Part shown: one piece after another, positions 1 through 9,812 of the stretch
Layout of the letters: every line of letters begins with the position of its first letter
How positions within the stretch are numbered: position 1 is the stretch's first letter
Assembly: GCF_013409205.1 (NCBI RefSeq)
Contig: NZ_JACCAE010000001.1
Coordinates: forward strand, 806,001 to 870,000
DNA length: 64,000 bases
Reading direction: 5' to 3'
From: Janibacter cremeus
Lineage (GTDB): Bacteria; Actinomycetota; Actinomycetes; Actinomycetales; Dermatophilaceae
Made by a program: the position numbers and the translations under genes
The notes under the pieces: model-generated
What the model was told of the DNA's origin: nothing
Databases searched by the model: none
The model's input: only the letters and a program-made list of their open reading frames with translations

Positions 1-218
1 TGGACGTCGAGGTTGAGCGCGAGGCCGAGCGTGCCGTCCTCGAACTCGAGCAGCTCGTTCGTCATGGCCGAGGGCAGGCCCTCGATGTGGGCGATGCCGT
101 CACCGGTGTCGGTGATGCGGCCAACCTCTTCGCGGGAGGCCGCGCCCGGGTTGTAGGACTGCACGTAGCCGTCCAGGGCGTCCCGGATCTCCTCCGGACG
201 GATCGAAAGCTCCGTCAT
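1..218 (-). CDS. atpA: ATP synthase F1 subunit alpha (N-terminal part; runs off the window)
   Basis: This is the first 72 codons of the F1 alpha subunit, whose remainder lies beyond the left edge. The visible part starts [19 protein letters not shown] and continues with the beta-barrel region of alpha subunits ([18 protein letters not shown], then [15 protein letters not shown]). The ATG is set by the family start and by lying 73 bases downstream of atpH in the same transcription direction. It belongs to the cytoplasmic catalytic hexamer of F1Fo-ATP synthase and is the last gene seen here of atpB-E-F-H-A. Confidence 0.95.
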   Translation of the reverse strand, partial: MTELSIRPEEIRDALDGYVQSYNPGAASREEVGRITDTGDGIAHIEGLPSAMTNELLEFEDGTLGLALNLDV

Positions 219-291
219 GTTGTCTTCTCCTCGTTGCCGGCCGTGGTGGGGGCCGAGTGGGTGGTCTGCATGGTGGATATGGACTCGAGCC

Positions 292-1100
292 TCAGCCGGC
301 CAGGTGTCGCTGTGCCTCGTGGAGGCGGTGCAGGACGGTGCCGTCGACGACCTCGTCGCCGATCTGGACACGAATCCCGCCGATCACGTCCTCGTCGTGG
401 ACGACGTGCAGCTGGACCGCCTTGCCGTAGATCTGCTGCAGAGCGTCCGAGAGCCGGGTGCGCTGTGCGTCGGTGAGGTCGACCGCGGTCATGACGACTG
501 CGGTGTACTGCTGGCGACGCTCGGCCGCGATCTCGAGGTACTCCTCGACGACCCGGGCGAAACGGCGACCACGCGGGGCCAGCACGGCCTGTCGCGCGAG
601 ACGCAGCGTCTCCGGCCTGACCTTGTCCGCCAGGAGCGTGCTCACCAGCTCGGCCTTGCCTGCCCGGTCACCCTGACGGTTGCCGAGCGCATCACGCAGC
701 TCGGGGTTGCCGGCGACGACCCGCTCGAAGCGGAAGAGCTCGTCCTCGACCTGGTCGATCGCGCGGTTGTCCTCGGCACCCTTGAGCGTGGCCTCGACGG
801 CGAAGCGCTCGAGCGTGTCGGTGAGGTCCCGTTCGGACGCCCACCGCTGGGCGGCGAGGCTCGCGACGGCACCGATGGTGTCCTCGGAGATCTTTCCGGC
901 GAGCAGCTGGGTCACCAGACCCGACTTGTCCGTGCCCTCGCGCGAGGGGTCGGCGACACCGCGACGCAGGGTCGGGTTGTCGTCGAGCAACCCGACCACG
1001 GCGAAGAGCTCGTCCGCCACGACGGCCGGGTCACCGGACGTCAGCGCCGACTCGAAGGCCGGACGACCCTCGATGACGGCAGCGCGGGAGGAACCTCGCA

Positions 1101-1101
<1 letters not shown>
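292..1101 (-). CDS. atpH: ATP synthase F1 subunit delta
   Basis: A 269-residue delta subunit (OSCP family), which links the peripheral stalk to the top of F1. The N-terminal helical domain begins [20 protein letters not shown], and the C-terminal part carries the family signature around [25 protein letters not shown] residues (seen here as [19 protein letters not shown]). The length matches streptomycete-type delta proteins (about 270) and not the shorter enterobacterial form. Unlike mycobacteria, it is not fused to a b subunit. The ATG overlaps the atpF stop by one base (TGATG), so translation is probably coupled. Confidence 0.95.
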
Positions 1102-1730
<629 letters not shown>

Positions 1731-1741
1731 TTACCGGCGAA

Positions 1742-1945
1742 TCAGAGGACGAAGGCGAGCACCAGACCGAAGATGGCGAGCGCCTCAGCAAGGGCGAAGC
1801 CGAGGATGGCGATCGGCTGCAGCAGGTTGCGCGACTCGGGCTGACGGGCCACACCGTTGATGTACGCGGCGAAGATCAGCCCGACGGCGATGGCCGGACC
1901 GATGGCGGAGAGGCCGTAACCGATGAGGTTGAGGGAGCCGTCCAT
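1742..1945 (-). CDS. atpE: ATP synthase Fo subunit c
   Basis: A 67-residue proteolipid that forms the c-ring rotor. Two membrane helices flank the polar loop ARQPE (residues 33-37). The proton-carrying carboxylate is Glu54 in the second helix ([12 protein letters not shown]). The reading frame stays open upstream to 1990, but the ATG at 1945 (MDGSLNL) has AGAGGA about eight bases upstream and gives the normal c-subunit N-terminus, so the longer form is rejected. It is the third gene of the atpI-B-E-F-H-A series. Confidence 0.96.
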   Translation of the reverse strand: MDGSLNLIGYGLSAIGPAIAVGLIFAAYINGVARQPESRNLLQPIAILGFALAEALAIFGLVLAFVL

Positions 1946-2057
1946 GTGAGATTCCTCTTTCGTGTTTCTTCTGATCCACCGCGAGTGCATCTCGCGGGGA
2001 TGTCTGGTGTGTGTGCGGGTTATGAAGTTGTGGGTCGTGCGGTCCGCGGACCGTGGC

Positions 2058-2894
2058 TCAGTGCTTCGCGGCGACGGCGTCGGGAATGTGCTCCTCGGCG
2101 ACGGCGCCGGCGATGTAGCTGGCTGCCAGGAGTGCGAAGACGAAGGCCTGCAGGAACTGGACCAGGATCTCGAAGAGGACCATGACGCCGGCCATCACGA
2201 AGGTCGGCAGGGAGAGCAGTCGCAGGAGCACGCCGTCACCGTGCAGCAGGAAGAAGAAGGCGCCCGTGACGAACAGGTAGATCACCATGTGTCCAGCGAA
2301 CATGTTGCCGAAGAGTCGCAGGGCGAGCGTCAGCGGCCTCGTGACCAGGTAGGTCACCAGCTCGAGGAGGAAGACGAAGGGAACGATCCACGCGGGCAGG
2401 CCGGGCGGAATCATGTGCTTGAAGTAGCCGCCGAGTCCCATGCGCTGGATGCCCACCCAGTGGTAGACGACGTAGACGACGATCGTCAGGGCGATCGGGA
2501 AGGCGACCTTGCCGGTCACCGGGTTCATCGTCAGGAAGAAGGACCCGGCGAGGTTGAAGAAGAGCACCATCGTGAACAGCGTGAACAGCAGCGGCACGAA
2601 CCGGCGGAACTCCTTGGTACCGATCATGTCGCGCGCGATGGAGTTGCGCGGGAAGTTGTAGAAGCCCTCGAAGAGCCACTGACCCTTACCCGGTACGACC
2701 GCCGCACGCTTGCTGAGCGCGATCATGACGAAGGACAGCACCGCGGTGATGATCGCGGCCCAGGCCATCTGGTTGGTGATGGTCAGGCCGCCCACCTCGA
2801 AGAGGGGTTGCCAGAAGATCTCCGGAGTGGGGGCCTGGTAGCTCTCCCCGCCTCCGGCAGCCGCCAGCGTTGGCGCGAGCGCAGTCAAGGTCAC
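2058..2894 (-). CDS. atpB: ATP synthase Fo subunit a
   Basis: A 278-residue membrane subunit that forms the proton half-channels against the c-ring. Several hydrophobic helices are visible. The essential arginine lies in [17 protein letters not shown], and the last helix ends in [16 protein letters not shown]. The start is GTG at 2894 with GAGGAG upstream, and it overlaps the stop of the preceding AtpI-like gene by four bases (GTGA). This overlap and the order a-c-b-delta-alpha are the standard Fo/F1 operon arrangement. Confidence 0.96.
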   Translation of the reverse strand: MTLTALAPTLAAAGGGESYQAPTPEIFWQPLFEVGGLTITNQMAWAAIITAVLSFVMIALSKRAAVVPGKGQWLFEGFYNFPRNSIARDMIGTKEFRRFVPLLFTLFTMVLFFNLAGSFFLTMNPVTGKVAFPIALTIVVYVVYHWVGIQRMGLGGYFKHMIPPGLPAWIVPFVFLLELVTYLVTRPLTLALRLFGNMFAGHMVIYLFVTGAFFFLLHGDGVLLRLLSLPTFVMAGVMVLFEILVQFLQAFVFALLAASYIAGAVAEEHIPDAVAAKH

Positions 2895-3256
2895 TGAATC
2901 TCCTCGTTGTGTGGCGCGGCAGCGCGCGTCGACCCATCAGGGTGCTCGGTCGTGGGTGCCTGGGACGTACCGTATCGGAGCCAAATGATGTAGAGCGACA
3001 GCGCCATACCGAGGATGATGCCGACGGCCACGAAGACGGTGCCCCCCATCCAGCGGTCCAACAGCCAGCCGGCTCCTCCGAAGAGAACCGGGCCGGTGAT
3101 CAGGTGTGCGAGGACGGTCGACCCCATGGCATCGGCCGCGACGATCGGGTTCGGTCGGGTCGGGTCGACGGCGTACCGGGATGCAGTGGTCGACGGGTCA
3201 GCCTGCTTCTTGGTGATCAGACGCAGCCTGTCGGGGCGGCTGGCCGGGGCGCTCAT
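2891..3256 (-). CDS. AtpZ/AtpI-family membrane protein of the ATP synthase operon
   Basis: A 121-residue protein with an N-terminal polar stretch and two membrane helices (about residues 43-67 and 72-92). The pattern GPVLFGGAGWLLDRWMG followed by GIILGMALSLYII is characteristic of AtpZ/AtpI-like small proteins. In studied bacteria such proteins assist c-ring assembly or carry Mg2+/Ca2+; which role applies here cannot be read from sequence. It overlaps atpB by four bases and the upstream membrane gene by four bases, so all three are probably one transcript. Confidence 0.8.
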   Translation of the reverse strand: MSAPASRPDRLRLITKKQADPSTTASRYAVDPTRPNPIVAADAMGSTVLAHLITGPVLFGGAGWLLDRWMGGTVFVAVGIILGMALSLYIIWLRYGTSQAPTTEHPDGSTRAAAPHNEEIQ

Positions 3257-3672
3257 GCGCGGCCCGCCTGCGGGTAGATCACGTGGCGCGAACGGACGTA
3301 GCCGGTCACCTGTCCTGCCTGCAGCAGGACGGTGGCAACGACCGCGGAGAAGGCGGTGATCTCGCCGTCGAGCCAGCTGGCGCCGTGCAGCGCCAACAGG
3401 GCGCCGACGAGGAGGATGAGCTGGCCCAGGTAGACAACACCGGCACCGGCCATCGAGACCGCGGGGTCCCCATCAACGATGACCGTGATGGCCAGCAGGC
3501 CGACGAGGATGACGACGAAGGCGAGCAGGGCTCCGGCCAGCGCACTCAGGGCGCCATCCGACCCCTTCGCCAAGGCCCCCACCACCGTGAGGGCGAGGGT
3601 CCCGAACAGGCCGCAGGCGAGGACGCCACGGCGCATGCCCTGCACGGGAGTGCGGCGGGGTGGCGTCGTCAT
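3253..3672 (-). CDS. Four-helix membrane protein, ATP synthase subunit I-like
   Basis: A 139-residue protein with about four hydrophobic segments (LACGLFGTLALTVVGAL, LAGALLAFVVILVGLLAITV, YLGQLILLVGALLAL and AVVATVLLQAGQVTGY). It sits directly upstream of the AtpZ-like gene with an ATGA overlap. Its position corresponds to the poorly characterised gene between wecA and atpB in mycobacteria (Rv1303 region). I infer a role in Fo assembly from position and topology only. The gap of 110 bases to wecA may hold a promoter, but I could not identify one with confidence. Confidence 0.75.
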   Translation of the reverse strand: MTTPPRRTPVQGMRRGVLACGLFGTLALTVVGALAKGSDGALSALAGALLAFVVILVGLLAITVIVDGDPAVSMAGAGVVYLGQLILLVGALLALHGASWLDGEITAFSAVVATVLLQAGQVTGYVRSRHVIYPQAGRA

Positions 3673-3782
3673 CGGCTCACTTCGGGACGGGAGCAGGGGT
3701 GCTCTGCGGGGGACGCACCAAGGGTACTGGAAGGTGCTTGTGAAAGTTTACACAAGCGCCGCGGAGCGGCCCAATCGACGCG

Positions 3783-4919
3783 TCAGAAATCGAGTCGCCG
3801 GCCGGCGCGGTCGAATTTCTTGGGCCGGTGACCCGGCCGGGAGAAGCGCGGCAGCCACGCCGTCAGGGCCGTCGCGACCAGGACCATCACCACTCCCCCG
3901 GCGGCTGCGACGCCGGGCGGCAGGAAGACGAAGCTGACCGCACCCATCGCCACGACGGCCGCCCACAGCCACAGCAGGAGCACCGCACGCCGGTGGCCGT
4001 GGCCGATCTGCAGCATCCGGTGGTGCAGGTGCTGGCTGTCCGGCTGCCACGGGCGCTGGCCGCGAGCGGTGCGCCGCACCACGGCCCAGGCGACGTCGAG
4101 CAACGGCAGCATGATGATCGAGACCGGGATGAGCAGCGGCAGGATCGTCGCGGTGGCCCGGTTGGTGCTGACGTCCGCAGGCGAGATGTGGCCGACGTTG
4201 AGGATCGTCGCCGCCGCGAAGAGCAGGCCCAGGGTCAGCGCCCCGGAGTCCCCCATGAACAGCTTCGCCGGGAAGATGTTGTGCGGCAGGAAGCCCATGC
4301 AGCTCCCGGCCAGCGCCGCGGCGACGAAGGTCGCGGAGGAGAAGACGTTGGGCGGACTGATGCCGGCGGTGATCACGTAGCTGTAGATGAAGAAGGAGCC
4401 GGCCGCGATCGCCACCAGCCCGGCGGCGAGCCCGTCGAGCCCGTCGATGAAGTTCACCGCATTGATGCACAGCACGACGACGAAGATCGTCAGGATCACC
4501 AGCAGTGGCGCCGGCAGCACCGTGACGACCCCGAGCGGCAGGGAGAAGAACTGCACCCCGGCGAAGGCGATGATCGTCGCCGCGACGAGCTGCCCGCCGA
4601 GCTTGGTCAGCGCGTCCAGCTCGTACACGTCGTCGATCGCCCCGACCAGGCAGACGACGCCCGCTCCGGCGAGGACGCCGACGAGCTCCGCGGACTCGAA
4701 GACCTGGCTGAGGAAGGGCATCCGCCACGCGACGAGCGTCGCCGCGGCATAGCCGAGGAACATCGCCACGCCCCCAAGCCGCGGGACCGGCGCGACGTTG
4801 ACGTCACGCTCGCGCACCTCGGTGAAGGCACCCACGCGCACAGCGAACGTGCGCATCAGCGGGACGAGGACGTAGGTCGTCGACAGCGCGATGAGGAAGA
4901 CGAAGGCGTACTCCCTCAC
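3783..4919 (-). CDS. wecA: Polyprenyl-phosphate GlcNAc-1-phosphate transferase (WecA/Rfe type)
   Basis: A 378-residue multi-helix membrane enzyme of the MraY/WecA family. It transfers a sugar-1-phosphate from a UDP-sugar to decaprenyl/undecaprenyl phosphate, the first step of wall-linker and surface-glycan assembly on the inner membrane face. Diagnostic motifs are visible: VGAIDDVYELDALTK (acidic pair), NAVNFIDGLDGLAAG, FMGDSGALTLG and the histidine-rich HLHHRMLQIGHGHRRAV. The start is GTG. The gene stands between glyA and the atp operon, as in mycobacteria (Rv1302), where the product starts arabinogalactan linker synthesis. A second, shorter family member occurs at 46.9 kb in the capsule locus. 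Confidence 0.93.
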   Translation of the reverse strand: MREYAFVFLIALSTTYVLVPLMRTFAVRVGAFTEVRERDVNVAPVPRLGGVAMFLGYAAATLVAWRMPFLSQVFESAELVGVLAGAGVVCLVGAIDDVYELDALTKLGGQLVAATIIAFAGVQFFSLPLGVVTVLPAPLLVILTIFVVVLCINAVNFIDGLDGLAAGLVAIAAGSFFIYSYVITAGISPPNVFSSATFVAAALAGSCMGFLPHNIFPAKLFMGDSGALTLGLLFAAATILNVGHISPADVSTNRATATILPLLIPVSIIMLPLLDVAWAVVRRTARGQRPWQPDSQHLHHRMLQIGHGHRRAVLLLWLWAAVVAMGAVSFVFLPPGVAAAGGVVMVLVATALTAWLPRFSRPGHRPKKFDRAGRRLDF

Positions 4920-4953
4920 CTGCTGCCTCCGCCTGCGCTGTGGACCCGGCGGA

Positions 4954-6231
4954 TCAGCGCGGGTACGCCGGGAACTGCGTCACGAGGTCGGTGACGGTGC
5001 CGCGCACCTGACGGGAGACCTCGTGCTCGGGGTCGGCGTCCCCCTTCGTCACGGCAGTGTGGATCAGCTCGGCGATGGTGACCATCTCGTCGGTGCCCAT
5101 CCCCTGCGTCGTCACGCACGGCGTGCCGACGCGCACACCGGAGGCGATCGAGGGCTTCTGCGGGTCGTTGGGGATCGCGTTCTTGTTCAGCGTGATGCCG
5201 GCGGCGTCGCAGCGGGCCTCGGCGTCCTTGCCGCTCACCTCCACGCCCTGCAGGTCCAGCAGTGCCAGGTGGGTGTCGGTGCCGCCGGTCGTCGGGCGGA
5301 TGCCGCGCTGGCCGAGCTCGTCGGCGAGCACCTTGGCGTTCGCGATGACGTTCGTCGCGTACGTCGCGTACTCGGGGGTGGCGCACTCCTTGAAGTTGAC
5401 CGCCTTCGCCGCGATGGTGTGCATCTGCGGGCCGCCCTGCATCATCGGGAAGATCGCCTTGTCCAGCGCCTTGGCGTGCTCCTCCTTGCACACCAGCGCG
5501 CCGGAGCGGGGCCCGCGCAGCACCTTGTGGGTGGTGAAGGTGACCACGTCGGCGTAGGGCACCGGGCTCGGGATGGCCTGGCCGGCGACGAGACCGATGA
5601 AGTGCGCCGCGTCGACCCACATGATCGCGCCGACCTCGTCGCAGATCGCGCGGATGCGCTCGAAGTCGATCAGGCGCGGGATCGCCGAGCCACCCGAGCA
5701 GATCACCTTGGGACGGTGCTCGAAGGCCAGGCGCTCCATCTCGTCGTAGTCGACGTCCTCGCTCTCGGGGTGGACGCCGTAGTGGACGGCGTCGAACCAC
5801 TTGCCGGAGAAGGAGACCTTGGTGCCGTGGGTCAGGTGGCCACCGTGCGGCAGCGACATCGCCAGGATCTTCTCGCCCGGGGCGAGAAAGGCGCCGTAGA
5901 CCGCCTGGTTGGCGCTGGCGCCGGAGTGGGCCTGGACGTTGGCGTGCTCGGCACCCAGCAGGCTCGTGCAGCGCTCGATCGCCAGCTCCTCGGCCTTGTC
6001 GACCTCGGAGCAGCCACCGTAGTACCGACGACCGGGGTAGCCCTCGGCGTACTTGTTGCTCAGCGTCGAGCCGAGGGAGGTCAGCACCTCCGGGGAGGAG
6101 ATGTTCTCGCTGGCGATGAGCTGCAGACCGCCCCGGATCCGGTCCAGCTCGCTGGTGAGCACACCGGCGATCTCGGGGTCGAAGGCGCGCAGCGCGCCGA
6201 AGTCGGATCCGTAGAAGGTGTCATCGGTCAT
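4954..6231 (-). CDS. glyA: Serine hydroxymethyltransferase
   Basis: A 425-residue PLP enzyme that interconverts serine and glycine and supplies one-carbon units to tetrahydrofolate. The PLP-lysine motif is FTTHKVLRGPRSG, with RRYYGGCSEVDKAEELA and SGASANQAVYGAFLAPGE as further signatures. The open frame extends upstream to 6594, but the ATG at 6231 (MTDDTFYGSDFGAL) gives the normal length. It overlaps the end of the tsaC-like gene by 11 bases, consistent with co-transcription. Its position between tsaC and wecA is an insertion relative to the mycobacterial order. Confidence 0.96.
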   Translation of the reverse strand: MTDDTFYGSDFGALRAFDPEIAGVLTSELDRIRGGLQLIASENISSPEVLTSLGSTLSNKYAEGYPGRRYYGGCSEVDKAEELAIERCTSLLGAEHANVQAHSGASANQAVYGAFLAPGEKILAMSLPHGGHLTHGTKVSFSGKWFDAVHYGVHPESEDVDYDEMERLAFEHRPKVICSGGSAIPRLIDFERIRAICDEVGAIMWVDAAHFIGLVAGQAIPSPVPYADVVTFTTHKVLRGPRSGALVCKEEHAKALDKAIFPMMQGGPQMHTIAAKAVNFKECATPEYATYATNVIANAKVLADELGQRGIRPTTGGTDTHLALLDLQGVEVSGKDAEARCDAAGITLNKNAIPNDPQKPSIASGVRVGTPCVTTQGMGTDEMVTIAELIHTAVTKGDADPEHEVSRQVRGTVTDLVTQFPAYPR

Positions 6232-7048
6232 CGCTGGCCTCCGTGTGGCTGGGCGTGTCGGTGGTGGTCCCAGTCGCGGGCTGGGCCCGTTCGACCGGAT
6301 CTGCTTGCTGGGGATTGTTCCACTCTTCGGCCGGGGCCGCGTCGGTGGTCTCGCCAGCCTCCGTGTCGGCCTCGCCCTCCTGCTCCTCGGGAGCGAAGGG
6401 GGCGTCCGGCGCCGTGTCGAAGTCGGCCCCGAGGACCTCCTCGAGCCGGGCGCGGTCGATCGCGCCCTCGCGCAGCACCCGCGGGTGGTCACCGGTGCAG
6501 TCGAGGATCGTCGACGGCGCGAGGGTGGCACGAGGACCCCCGTCGACGTAGACGGCGACGCTCGGCCCGAGCTGGACGGCGGCGTCGGTGACACTCGTCG
6601 CGGCCGACTCGCCGGTGCGGTTGGCGCTGGTCACGGCCAGTGGGCCGGTCTCGCGCAGGACGGCCAGGGCGACCTCGTCGTCCGGCATGCGCAGGGCGAC
6701 GGTGCCGGCGGTCTCGCCGAGGTCCCAGTGGAGGGAGGGCTGGGCCCACAGCACGAGCGTCAGCGGGCCGGGCCACAGTGACTCGACGAGCCGGCGGGCC
6801 GCGTCCGGCACGTCGCGGGCGAGACCGTCGATGGTGCGGGCGTCGGGCACGAGGACGGGCGGGGGCATGTCCCGGCCCCTCCCCTTCGCCTCGAGGACGT
6901 CGTTGACGGCTGCCGGGTCGAACGCGTCGGCGCCGATCCCGTACACGGTGTCGGTGGGGATGACCACGACCTCGCCACGGCGGACGGCATCGACGCAGGC
7001 CTCGATGCTCCCTTCGCGGTCGGTGGTGGCATCGACGACGGGGCTCAT
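6221..7048 (-). CDS. L-threonylcarbamoyladenylate synthase (TsaC/Sua5/YrdC family)
   Basis: A 275-residue protein. The YrdC domain fills roughly residues 10-200 (EVVVIPTDTVYGIGADAFD, then WPGPLTLVLWAQP and PLAVTSANRTGESAAT). It makes threonylcarbamoyl-AMP for the t6A37 modification of tRNAs that read ANN codons. The last 70 or so residues are acidic and rich in Glu, Ala and Thr, look disordered, and replace the usual Sua5 C-terminal domain; I know no function for this tail. The ATG at 7048 (MSPVVDATTD) is preferred over the upstream in-frame start at 7150. It follows prmC, as in mycobacteria (Rv1301). Confidence 0.9.
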   Translation of the reverse strand: MSPVVDATTDREGSIEACVDAVRRGEVVVIPTDTVYGIGADAFDPAAVNDVLEAKGRGRDMPPPVLVPDARTIDGLARDVPDAARRLVESLWPGPLTLVLWAQPSLHWDLGETAGTVALRMPDDEVALAVLRETGPLAVTSANRTGESAATSVTDAAVQLGPSVAVYVDGGPRATLAPSTILDCTGDHPRVLREGAIDRARLEEVLGADFDTAPDAPFAPEEQEGEADTEAGETTDAAPAEEWNNPQQADPVERAQPATGTTTDTPSHTEASDDR

Positions 7049-7176
7049 GGCCACCACCTTATGACCCGCTGCGGATCGCCCCGGACATTGCCCGGCGCAA
7101 TACACGCATGTACTGGCCGACCCGTGGGTAGGTTGGGGCGCAATCGGCAACCGTGCCGTGACTGAAGGAGGAACAC

Positions 7177-7251
7177 ATGCGTGGTTCGAGCTTGATCTGG
7201 ACGATCGTCGGAGTGCTGCTGATCATCGCGCTGTTGATGTTCATCCTCTGA
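7177..7251 (+). CDS. 24-residue single-pass membrane peptide
   Basis: A tiny open frame encoding a 24-residue peptide that begins MRGSSLIWTIVG and continues as one uninterrupted hydrophobic helix to the stop. A strong ribosome site, AAGGAGG at 7165-7171, lies five bases before the ATG. It runs opposite to tsaC and prmC, in the gap between them, and is followed by a perfect hairpin at 7291-7320. The topology suggests a short membrane peptide that binds or regulates a membrane protein. No function can be assigned. The Shine-Dalgarno match and terminator are the main evidence that it is real. Confidence 0.72.
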   Translation: MRGSSLIWTIVGVLLIIALLMFIL

Positions 7252-7290
7252 GTCACTGCCCGGTGGTCGCCGACCACCGCGAATCCTCCG

Positions 7291-7320
7291 CGAACCCCGC
7301 TGCGCACGCAGCGGGGTTCG
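7291..7320. terminator. Perfect 14-bp hairpin, likely bidirectional terminator
   Basis: Arms 7291-7304 and 7307-7320 are exact reverse complements (CGAACCCCGCTGCG) with a two-base centre. The hairpin lies between the stop of the 24-residue peptide gene (+) and the stop of prmC (-), so it can serve both. No T-run follows, which is usual for high-GC actinobacterial terminators. A second short inverted repeat (CGGTGGTCG...) sits at 7261-7279. Confidence 0.7.
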
Positions 7321-7350
7321 TGCGTGGTGGGCCCCCGTCGCCGGGAAGTG

Positions 7351-8247
7351 TCACCCTGCCCGGCGAGCCACCGTGGCGCGGGGCCGACCGGACAGGTCGG
7401 GGTGGTCGACCACGTCGACCCAGGCGCCGGTGGCCCGCAGAGCCCGCGGGAGCGACTCTCCCTGGGAGTCGGCGTGCTCCATCACCAGCAGCCCGCCGGG
7501 GCGCAACAGGGTCGCGGCGGTGGCGGCGACGGCGAGCGGGATCGCCAGGCCGTCCTCGCTCCCCCCGTAGAGGGCCACCGACGGGTCGTGCTCGGCGACC
7601 TCCGGCTCGAGCGGCACCATCCCCACCGGGATGTAGGGCGGGTTGCTCACGACGACGTCGACGCGGCCGACGAGCCCGACCAGCCCCGGCACGTCCGCGG
7701 CCGGGGTGCCGGCGTCGGCGGCGACGAGCTCGACGGGCAGAGCGGTGACCTCGATGTTGCGCGCGGCCCAGGCCAGGGCGAGGTCGTCGACCTCGACGGC
7801 CGTCACTCGCACGCCCGGCACCTCGTCGGCGACCGCGAGCGCGAGCGCTCCCGAGCCGGTGCACAGGTCCACGACGGTCGGCGTGTCGGTCCCGTGCGAT
7901 CCGGCCATCGCGATCAGCTCGGTGACGGCGAGCTCGGCGACGGCCTCGGTCTCCGGGCGGGGCACGAAGACCCCCGGCCCGACCTGCAGCTCCAGACGGC
8001 GGAAGGGGGCGGTGCCGGTGAGGTGCTGCAGGGGCACCCGGGCGGCGCGCTCGGCCACGAGCGCACGCAGCCGACGGAGCTGGTCCGGCTCGACGTCACC
8101 ACCGAGCAGCATGCGGCGCTCGATCTCGGAGCGGTCGGCCCCGATCGCGTGGGCGGCCAACAGCATCGCGTCCGCCCGCGGGGAGGGGACATCGGCGTGC
8201 GTGAGGGCGGCGATCGCGTGATCCACCTCCGCCCGCAGGGAGGTCAC
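7351..8247 (-). CDS. prmC: Peptide chain release factor glutamine N5-methyltransferase
   Basis: A 298-residue SAM-dependent methyltransferase that methylates the GGQ glutamine of release factors. An N-terminal helical domain ([20 protein letters not shown]) is followed by the Rossmann methyltransferase with [18 protein letters not shown] and the catalytic NPPY motif ([13 protein letters not shown]). The start is GTG at 8247, overlapping the prfA stop by four bases (GTGA). Its substrate RF1 is therefore encoded immediately upstream in the same operon. The frame stays open upstream, but only this start gives the family N-terminus. Confidence 0.95.
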   Translation of the reverse strand: MTSLRAEVDHAIAALTHADVPSPRADAMLLAAHAIGADRSEIERRMLLGGDVEPDQLRRLRALVAERAARVPLQHLTGTAPFRRLELQVGPGVFVPRPETEAVAELAVTELIAMAGSHGTDTPTVVDLCTGSGALALAVADEVPGVRVTAVEVDDLALAWAARNIEVTALPVELVAADAGTPAADVPGLVGLVGRVDVVVSNPPYIPVGMVPLEPEVAEHDPSVALYGGSEDGLAIPLAVAATAATLLRPGGLLVMEHADSQGESLPRALRATGAWVDVVDHPDLSGRPRATVARRAG

Positions 8248-9329
8248 CCCTCGTCCCCGGCGAGCGCAGCCAGTCGGGCGGCCTCGTCGGCCTCGACCGC
8301 GGAGTCGACGACCGCGTCGAGGTCGCCGTCCAGAACGGTGTCGAGGTGGTGGGCCTTGTAGCCGGTGCGGTGGTCGTTGATCCGGTTCTCGGGGAAGTTG
8401 TAGGTGCGGATGCGCTCCGAGCGGTCGACGGTGCGCACCTGCGAGGCACGGGCCTCGGCGGCCTCGGCGGCGGCCTCGTCCATCGCCATCTGGTGCAGGC
8501 GGGCACGCAGCACGCGCAGGGCCGACTCCTTGTTCTGCAGCTGGGACTTCTCGTTCTGGCAGGAGACGACGGTCCCGGTCGGCAGGTGGGTGATCCGCAC
8601 GGCGGAGTCGGTGGTGTTGACCGACTGCCCGCCGGGCCCGGAGGAGCGGTAGACGTCGATCTTCAGGTCGTTCGGACCGATGTGGACCTCGGCTGTTTCT
8701 CCGATGTCGGGCATGACCCACACGCCCGCGGCCGAGGTGTGGATGCGGCCCTGGCTCTCGGTGACGGGTACGCGCTGGACGCGGTGGACGCCCCCCTCGT
8801 ACTTCAGACGGGCCCACGGGGCCTCGCCGGGCGCGGGCGTGCCCTTGGCGGAGACCGCCACGCGCACGTCCTTGTAACCGCCGAGGTCGGACTCGGTCGA
8901 GTCGAGGATCTGGGTGCTCCAGCCGCGCTTCTCCGCGTGCCGCAGGTACATGCGCAGCAGGTCACCGGCGAAGAGAGCCGACTCCGCTCCCCCTTCGCCC
9001 GCCTTGATCTCCAGGATCACGTCGTTGTCGTCGTCGGGGTCACGTGGGATCAGCAGGCGACGCAGCCGGCCTTCGGCCTCGTCCGCGGCCTCCTGCAACG
9101 CCGGGACCTCCTCGGCGAAGGAGGGGTCCTCCCCCGCGAGCTCACGGGCGGCCTCGAGGTCGCCGAGGGCCTCCTCGTGGGCGTGCTTGGCGGTGACGAT
9201 CGGGGTCAGGTGCGCATAGCGCTGGTTGACCTCACGCAAACGGTCCGGGTCACCGATGACGGCCGGGTCGGCCAGGGCGGCCTCCAGCTCGGCGTGCTCG
9301 GTGAGCAGGGCCTCGACGGAATCGAGCAC
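8244..9329 (-). CDS. prfA: Peptide chain release factor 1
   Basis: A 361-residue class I release factor that reads UAA and UAG. The catalytic GGQ loop is [19 protein letters not shown], and the stop-codon-reading tripeptide region is [19 protein letters not shown], with PVT in the place of the PAT/PxT of RF1, not the SPF of RF2. N-terminal coiled helices and the PCRF domain with [21 protein letters not shown] are present. The downstream gene prmC encodes the enzyme that methylates this GGQ. A strong hairpin at 9369-9406 separates it from rpmE. Confidence 0.96.
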   Translation of the reverse strand: MLDSVEALLTEHAELEAALADPAVIGDPDRLREVNQRYAHLTPIVTAKHAHEEALGDLEAARELAGEDPSFAEEVPALQEAADEAEGRLRRLLIPRDPDDDNDVILEIKAGEGGAESALFAGDLLRMYLRHAEKRGWSTQILDSTESDLGGYKDVRVAVSAKGTPAPGEAPWARLKYEGGVHRVQRVPVTESQGRIHTSAAGVWVMPDIGETAEVHIGPNDLKIDVYRSSGPGGQSVNTTDSAVRITHLPTGTVVSCQNEKSQLQNKESALRVLRARLHQMAMDEAAAEAAEARASQVRTVDRSERIRTYNFPENRINDHRTGYKAHHLDTVLDGDLDAVVDSAVEADEAARLAALAGDEG

Positions 9330-9368
9330 GAGTGGGCCTCCGGTGTGCGGTGGACGGGTGGAAACACA

Positions 9369-9406
9369 GATGCGCCGGCCAGCCCGAGCGGGCTGACCGG
9401 CGCATC
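9369..9406 (-). terminator. 18-bp stem hairpin between rpmE and prfA
   Basis: Arms 9369-9386 and 9389-9406 pair over 18 bases with one mismatch and a two-base loop, with a GATGCGCCGG outer arm. The hairpin begins just after the rpmE stop in the direction of transcription. It can act as a terminator or attenuator that isolates abundant rpmE mRNA from prfA-prmC. No clear T-run follows. Confidence 0.7.
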
Positions 9407-9413
9407 GTGGAAG

Positions 9414-9632
9414 CTACTTGGCCTCGGTCTTCTGGCCGTAACGCTTCTGGAAGCGGGCCACGCGACCACCGGTGTCCATGATCTTCTGCTTGCCGGTGTA
9501 GAACGGGTGGCAGTTGCTGCACACCTCGGCACGGATCTCGTGGTCGGCCTTGGTGCTGCGGGTGGTGAAGGTGTTGCCGCAGGTGCACGTGACGGTGGTC
9601 GCCTCGTACGCGGGGTGGATGTCCTTCTGCAC
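9414..9632 (-). CDS. rpmE: 50S ribosomal protein L31 (zinc-binding type)
   Basis: A 72-residue ribosomal protein that bridges the large subunit central protuberance and the small-subunit head. Four cysteines are in zinc-ribbon spacing (CTCGNTF, then [12 protein letters not shown]), so this is the C+ form of L31. It should be replaced by a C- paralogue under zinc limitation if the genome has one. The start is GTG, with GAGGAG six bases upstream. It lies between rho and prfA, the conserved actinobacterial position. Confidence 0.95.
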   Translation of the reverse strand: MQKDIHPAYEATTVTCTCGNTFTTRSTKADHEIRAEVCSNCHPFYTGKQKIMDTGGRVARFQKRYGQKTEAK

Positions 9633-9812
9633 GTGGTGCTCCTCAAGTTCTTCGGTGTATCCGGGTCGACGCTGGGCCCCTCGTTGGGACCGTCCAGCTG
9701 CGGCCTTGGTGCCGCTCGTCGTGAACCGGACCGACGTTGCATTGTGCCAGATCCCTGACACACCCCACAAAACATCGTCCGGGCGTGACACATTCCCGCC
9801 AGGACGGTCTCG

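Noticed and set aside
7088-7134. Promoter TTGCCC/TAGGTT for the 24-residue peptide gene
   Set aside because: The boxes do not have acceptable spacing, so I do not list a promoter.
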